Origin: an uncultured Faecalibacterium sp.
Lineage (GTDB): Bacteria; Bacillota; Clostridia; Oscillospirales; Ruminococcaceae
Direction of reading: 5' to 3'
NCBI GenBank assembly: GCA_934533135.1
Contig: CAKTBG010000031.1
Span: 1-26,253, forward strand
DNA length: 26,253 nucleotides
Numbering within the stretch: position 1 is the first letter of the stretch; each line of letters starts with the position of its first letter. The notes under the pieces are model-generated. The model had not been told where the DNA came from and did not search any database. It saw only the letters and a list, made by a program, of their open reading frames with translations. Below, piece by piece: positions 23,439-26,253 of the stretch. The position numbers and the translations under genes were made by a program.

Positions 23439-24100
23439 TGGTATCCCACTCCCCATACGGTCTTGAGCAGCTGTTCCGGATCCGCAATTCCGGCAGCCCG
23501 CAGCTTGCCTCGGATGTTTTTGATGTGCTGGGTGATGGCGGTATCGTCCGCCGTTCCGTCCACCCCGAATACGGCCTCATAAATCTGCTCTTTGCTGAAG
23601 GTCTGCCCGGCGTAGAGGGCAAGGTACTCACAGATCGCATACTCTGAGCGGGTCAGCGGCAGCACTGCGCCGTTTACCGAAATGTTTTTTGCCGCAAGAT
23701 CAAACGCCGCGCCGCCCCGGAGAATGCGGTGCGAGGGCGTCCGGTTCTGCCGCCGCAGATGCGCCGACACCCGCGCCCGGAGTTCCGCAATGCGGAAGGG
23801 CTTTGCAAGGTAGTCATCGGCCCCGATGCCCAGCCCTTCCAGCACCGTCGGTTCGTCCGTTCGGGCCGAGAGAAACAAAATCGGTGCGTCGGTCTGGTTC
23901 CGGATGCGGCGGCAGACGGCAAACCCGTCCTCGTCCGGCATCATCACATCCAGCAGAATGCAGTCCGCCCACCGGCAGAGTGCTTCCGTCAGCTGCCCGC
24001 CGGAGGTTTTCACTTCCACCCGGTGCCCATCCCGCTCCAACGCCGTTTGCAGCAGCCGGCCGAGATCGGTGTCGTCATCCACCACCAGAAGATTCGCCAT
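23420..24100 (-). CDS. OmpR/PhoB-family response regulator
   Basis: 226 residues. Receiver domain with acidic pocket D8-D10, phosphoacceptor D51 (ILLDVMMP), S78 and K100 (LAKPF), followed by a winged-helix output domain (about 130-224; LTRSEYAICEYLALYAGQTFSKEQIYEAVFG and the VWGVGYQW wing). All key residues for phosphorylation are intact, unlike its cognate kinase. GAGGTGAGGT precedes the ATG. It starts 3 bp after the TraX-like gene and overlaps the kinase by 19 bp, so the three are one operon. Confidence 0.95.
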   Translation of the reverse strand: MANLLVVDDDTDLGRLLQTALERDGHRVEVKTSGGQLTEALCRWADCILLDVMMPDEDGFAVCRRIRNQTDAPILFLSARTDEPTVLEGLGIGADDYLAKPFRIAELRARVSAHLRRQNRTPSHRILRGGAAFDLAAKNISVNGAVLPLTRSEYAICEYLALYAGQTFSKEQIYEAVFGVDGTADDTAITQHIKNIRGKLRAAGIADPEQLLKTVWGVGYQWKSEN

Positions 24101-24103
24101 ACC

Positions 24104-24973
24104 TCACCTCAAAAGTTGATACACCGCACAGGATGCCCCGTACAGCAGATAAATGTGCGCCGGATAAAACCAGTAAAACAGCTTTTTGTGTCCGCTGCCC
24201 CGGGTGCCGTTGTAGCGTGCCATCAGCAGCACTGCCGCGATGCCGAACCACTCGTAATAGGTCGTGAACATCTGCGAAAATGCAAACCCGGGCTGGCTGC
24301 GCATTGCCAGATAGACATACAGAAAATCCCACAGGAACGCATTCAGCGACCATGCTGTAAGCTGGATCTTCCGATGATTCCGGAACAGGTAGAGCAGAAC
24401 GCCGCCCAGCAGATAGCCCCAGCTGCCGTCCGTGATGCTCGTCCACATCGGCAGCGGGCTTGTCATCACGAACGCCAGCACCGAGGATGCGATCGGCATC
24501 TGCTGCACCTGCGGAAACAGAAGCAGGAATCCGACAATTGCATACGGCCAGAGCACCACTGCAGCGATTGCCAGAATGCCTTTCCCATATTTCTTCTCCC
24601 GGATCCAGTCGATGCCCTGCCAGACGATGCAGAGCAACACAAAGTCCTGAAAAATCGCATTGATCGGATAAAATCCATCCCCGCGCCGGAAGGCCTTGGC
24701 ATATATCATAAAAAATTCCAGTGCCGCCATGCCCGCACCGATGGCCCAGATGCGCAGGAAGTAGCGTTTCCGGTCATGGGTGTGCGCAAAGCCCTCCACG
24801 GTGCAGAACAAAAACAGCGGTGCGCCCAGCCGCCCCAGCATACTGAACCACTCCGGGATGACCCCGGTGAATTCAAAAAAGTAATGGATGTGATCCAGCA
24901 CCATCGCAAAAAGCCCGATGAACTTGAGCTGCGTGCCGGACAGCCCCTTCTGTTTTTCCAATGTTTCTTCCAT
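24104..24973 (-). CDS. TraX family multi-pass membrane protein
   Basis: 289 residues with about eight hydrophobic helices. The family signatures are visible: LKFIGLFAMVLDHIHYFF near the N-terminus, RLGAPLFLFCTVEGF (about 48-62), and the C-terminal YWFYPAHIYLLYG. F-plasmid TraX N-acetylates pilin; the chromosomal Firmicute members are thought to be membrane acyltransferases, with unknown substrates. There are no other conjugation genes here, so this is not a transfer module. AAGGAGAT precedes the ATG. It is the first gene of the operon with the two-component system, which suggests the regulator acts on envelope modification (inference). I see no convincing promoter in the 78 bp upstream. Confidence 0.88.
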   Translation of the reverse strand: MEETLEKQKGLSGTQLKFIGLFAMVLDHIHYFFEFTGVIPEWFSMLGRLGAPLFLFCTVEGFAHTHDRKRYFLRIWAIGAGMAALEFFMIYAKAFRRGDGFYPINAIFQDFVLLCIVWQGIDWIREKKYGKGILAIAAVVLWPYAIVGFLLLFPQVQQMPIASSVLAFVMTSPLPMWTSITDGSWGYLLGGVLLYLFRNHRKIQLTAWSLNAFLWDFLYVYLAMRSQPGFAFSQMFTTYYEWFGIAAVLLMARYNGTRGSGHKKLFYWFYPAHIYLLYGASCAVYQLLR

Positions 24974-25051
24974 CTCAGAGATCTCCTTTTTCGGTTTGAT
25001 GGGTTCAGTGTAACAGAGATTTCTGTAGGAATTCTGAAGAACACAGCCCTT

Positions 25052-25720
25052 TTAAAGCCGTTTCGTCAATCGTGTATCTTTTCCGTACCAGAAAAACCGC
25101 ACCCACAGCAGCACCGCACCCAGCAGTAGGTTTCCGACCGTCGTCGTCCGGAGCGAAATGCTTGCAAAGACGATTCCGCCAAGCGTTTGATGCAAGATTG
25201 CTCCGACCATATACAGCACCATAACATACAGCACAAGATAAACCGCACACTTCAGCCGATGCTTGCAAGGCGGAAAACCGACACGCTCCATCATCCGCCG
25301 GAACAAATAGTACGACGATAAGCAACTGACAGCAAACTGGATCAGATACCCCAGCGAAAACTCAAACCGGAAATCCGGGATTATCGGCAAAAGAAGCAGA
25401 CCTTCCACGCCCCACCCGAAAAAGCAAAACAGGGGGATTGCAATCGTGAAGAAATCGAACCAGCTCAACCGCCGCAGACTCGGTTTTACTTCCTGCACGA
25501 ACGTATCTGCATCTGCAATCACGTGAAACAACTCGTTTCCTTCCTCGTTTGCATGAATGGAAAGGTCGATCAGGTCGCTCCGGACAAGCTCGACGCCGCA
25601 AACATCCCAGCTGATTCGCCGCAGATAACGAACGATCTCTCGGATCTGCTTCCGGCTGTTCTCCGAAACGAATTGTTCCCGCAGACGATTGGCTTTCCGC
25701 AACGCAAAGTAGTTATTCAT
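25052..25720 (-). CDS. PadR-linked membrane protein with a DUF1048/HAAS-like N-terminal region
   Basis: 222 residues. The first 80 are helical and charged; the segment SDLIDLSIHANEEGNELFHVIADADTF-type pattern (about 48-75) resembles the DUF1048/HAAS helical modules that accompany PadR regulators. Then come four or five membrane helices (about 86-110, 116-140, 158-185, 190-215). The ATG at 25720 overlaps the end of padR by 8 bp (ATGAATAA) and has GGAGGAG upstream, so translation is coupled. These membrane proteins are often found with PadR repressors and are thought to act in envelope stress or transport; the function is unknown here. Base composition is lower in GC than the neighbours. Confidence 0.78.
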   Translation of the reverse strand: MNNYFALRKANRLREQFVSENSRKQIREIVRYLRRISWDVCGVELVRSDLIDLSIHANEEGNELFHVIADADTFVQEVKPSLRRLSWFDFFTIAIPLFCFFGWGVEGLLLLPIIPDFRFEFSLGYLIQFAVSCLSSYYLFRRMMERVGFPPCKHRLKCAVYLVLYVMVLYMVGAILHQTLGGIVFASISLRTTTVGNLLLGAVLLWVRFFWYGKDTRLTKRL

Positions 25721-26048
25721 CCGTATTCTCCTCCTTGAATATTTTCTCAACCAGTTGACACAGCTGATTCCAGTCTTTCCGGAAATCTGTCAGTGCCTCT
25801 TGACCTTTTGTCGTAATCACATAGTATTTCCGGCTGGGGCCTTTTGGCGAAGGGCGGCGTTCCACCGTCACTTTTCCTTGTTGTTCCAAACGAAACAATA
25901 GCGGATAAAGCGTGCTTTCACTCAAATCCGAAAACCCATATTCTTTCAACTGCGTCACGATCTCATAGCCATAGGTTGGTGCGCGGCTGATGAATTTCAG
26001 GACGCAGAATTCCAGAATGCCTTTTAAAAGCTGCGTGTTGTTTTCCAA
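25713..26048 (-). CDS. PadR family transcriptional repressor
   Basis: 111-residue winged-helix protein of the short PadR-s2 type. Typical signatures: LLKGILEFCVLKFISRAPTYGYEI (8-31), LSESTLYPLLFRLEQQGKV (42-60) and RKYYVITTKGQEAL (73-86), then a dimerisation helix. The start is TTG at 26048, chosen because AAAGGAGG lies about 9 nt upstream. Its promoter carries two tandem near-palindromes covering the -10 box, so it very probably represses itself and the membrane protein. The ligand is unknown. No ABC transporter is beside it. Confidence 0.94.
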   Translation of the reverse strand: MENNTQLLKGILEFCVLKFISRAPTYGYEIVTQLKEYGFSDLSESTLYPLLFRLEQQGKVTVERRPSPKGPSRKYYVITTKGQEALTDFRKDWNQLCQLVEKIFKEENTDE

Positions 26049-26064
26049 TGGGGTTTCCTCCTTT

Positions 26065-26111
26065 CTATTATGTATTGCGTAGCAGCTTGTCTACATTGTA
26101 TTACATAGTAG
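26065..26111. promoter_or_regulatory. Two tandem PadR operators
   Basis: CTACATTGTA-T-TACATAGTAG (26091-26111) is a 21-bp near-perfect palindrome over the -10 box and part of the spacer. A weaker copy, CTATTATGTA-T-TGCGTAGCAG (26065-26085), lies 26 bp away centre to centre, in the early transcribed region. The TGTA-N-TACA core fits the ATGT-N8-ACAT type of sites known for PadR proteins. Confidence 0.75.
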
Positions 26112-26123
26112 CTTTTCTGTCAA
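26095..26123 (-). promoter_or_regulatory. padR promoter
   Basis: Minus strand: TTGACA (26118-26123), a 17-bp spacer and TACAAT (26095-26100), near full consensus, overlapped by the operator palindrome. Confidence 0.88.
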
Positions 26124-26133
26124 GCCCTATTGT

Positions 26134-26170
26134 AAAATAAAAACCGCCCTGGGATTTCTCCCAGAGCGGC
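26134..26170 (-). terminator. Second rRNA-operon terminator
   Basis: Minus strand: GCCGCTCTGGG...CCCAGGGCGGT stem followed by TTTTTATTTT. Confidence 0.88.
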
Positions 26171-26206
26171 AAAATAAAACCCCCGGAGAAATCTCTCCGA
26201 GGGCTT
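26171..26206 (-). terminator. First rRNA-operon terminator
   Basis: Minus strand: GCCCTCGGAGAG...CTCCGGGGGT stem followed by TTTATTTT, directly after the 5S rRNA. With the next hairpin it forms a tandem terminator, common after rRNA operons. Confidence 0.88.
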
Positions 26207-26211
26207 TCATC

Positions 26212-26253
26212 AAGTCGGCGACTACCTATTTTCACGCGCCGTTTCCAGCGAAC
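26212..26253 (-). rRNA. rrf: 5S rRNA, 3' end (cut by the window edge)
   Basis: Minus strand ends in GTGAAAATAGGTAGTCGCC, which matches the conserved 3' arm of 5S rRNA (GUGARARUAGGNNGUCGCC-like). Only about 42 bases are in the window. Two terminators follow, so an rRNA operon on the minus strand ends here. The exact 3' end could be a few bases either way. Confidence 0.75.

Noticed and set aside
24104..24973. TraX-like gene as evidence for a conjugative element
   Set aside because: No relaxase, coupling protein, pilus or integrase genes nearby; chromosomal TraX homologues are common in Firmicutes.

Overview
The window looks like the chromosome of a GC-rich anaerobic gut Firmicute of the Oscillospiraceae/Ruminococcaceae type, most likely Faecalibacterium or a close relative such as Gemmiger or Subdoligranulum. 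This is an inference. It rests on GC-rich coding sequence with AT-rich promoters, Firmicute-style AGGAGG ribosome binding sites with some TTG and GTG starts, a Clostridia-type isc cluster, a degV gene, and short palindromic intergenic repeats of a kind I associate with these genomes. No taxonomic search was run.

Layout. Bases 1-144 hold a strong leftward promoter whose gene lies outside the window. Bases 282-1964 (-) encode acetolactate synthase, with its promoter, a terminator-like hairpin and an inserted 255-bp element (copy 1) in the leader. aroD (+) follows. Next come a merR-type regulator (-) and a divergent aldo/keto reductase (+), which share a classic MerR-type promoter. The isc module spans about 4.8-8.1 kb: iscU and iscS (-), a small unknown gene (-), a rhodanese (-) and a divergent Rrf2/IscR-like regulator (+). 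From 8.2 to 12.25 kb there are tRNA-Trp, a GH1 6-phospho-beta-glucosidase, tRNA-Asp and tRNA-Thr, an iron alcohol dehydrogenase, element copy 2, and a second identical tRNA-Thr on the other strand.

From 12.4 to 16.0 kb (-) are the primary sigma factor, an SDR oxidoreductase with a long disordered N-terminus, tadA, and a small CPBP membrane protease. degV (+) follows. From 17.2 to 22.4 kb (-) are a TSUP transporter, an M19 dipeptidase and a large SWIM-SNF2 helicase. From 22.5 to 25.0 kb (-) is a TraX-like gene with a two-component system whose kinase lacks its ATPase domain. At 25.05-26.05 kb (-) a membrane protein is coupled to an autoregulated PadR repressor. The right edge is the 3' end of a 5S rRNA (-) followed by two tandem terminators, so an rRNA operon ends there.

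The window is mostly core and housekeeping genes. I see no CRISPR array, prophage or obvious defence island. The most unusual items are: two identical IS200/IS605-like non-autonomous elements, each abutting the T-tract of a rho-independent terminator; the alsS leader, where a promoter runs straight into a terminator-like hairpin; a sigma-A with an acidic insert of about 80-85 residues; an SDR with a low-complexity tail carrying a repeated TR(V/I)(I/L)P motif; and a histidine kinase that stops after its phosphoacceptor helices.
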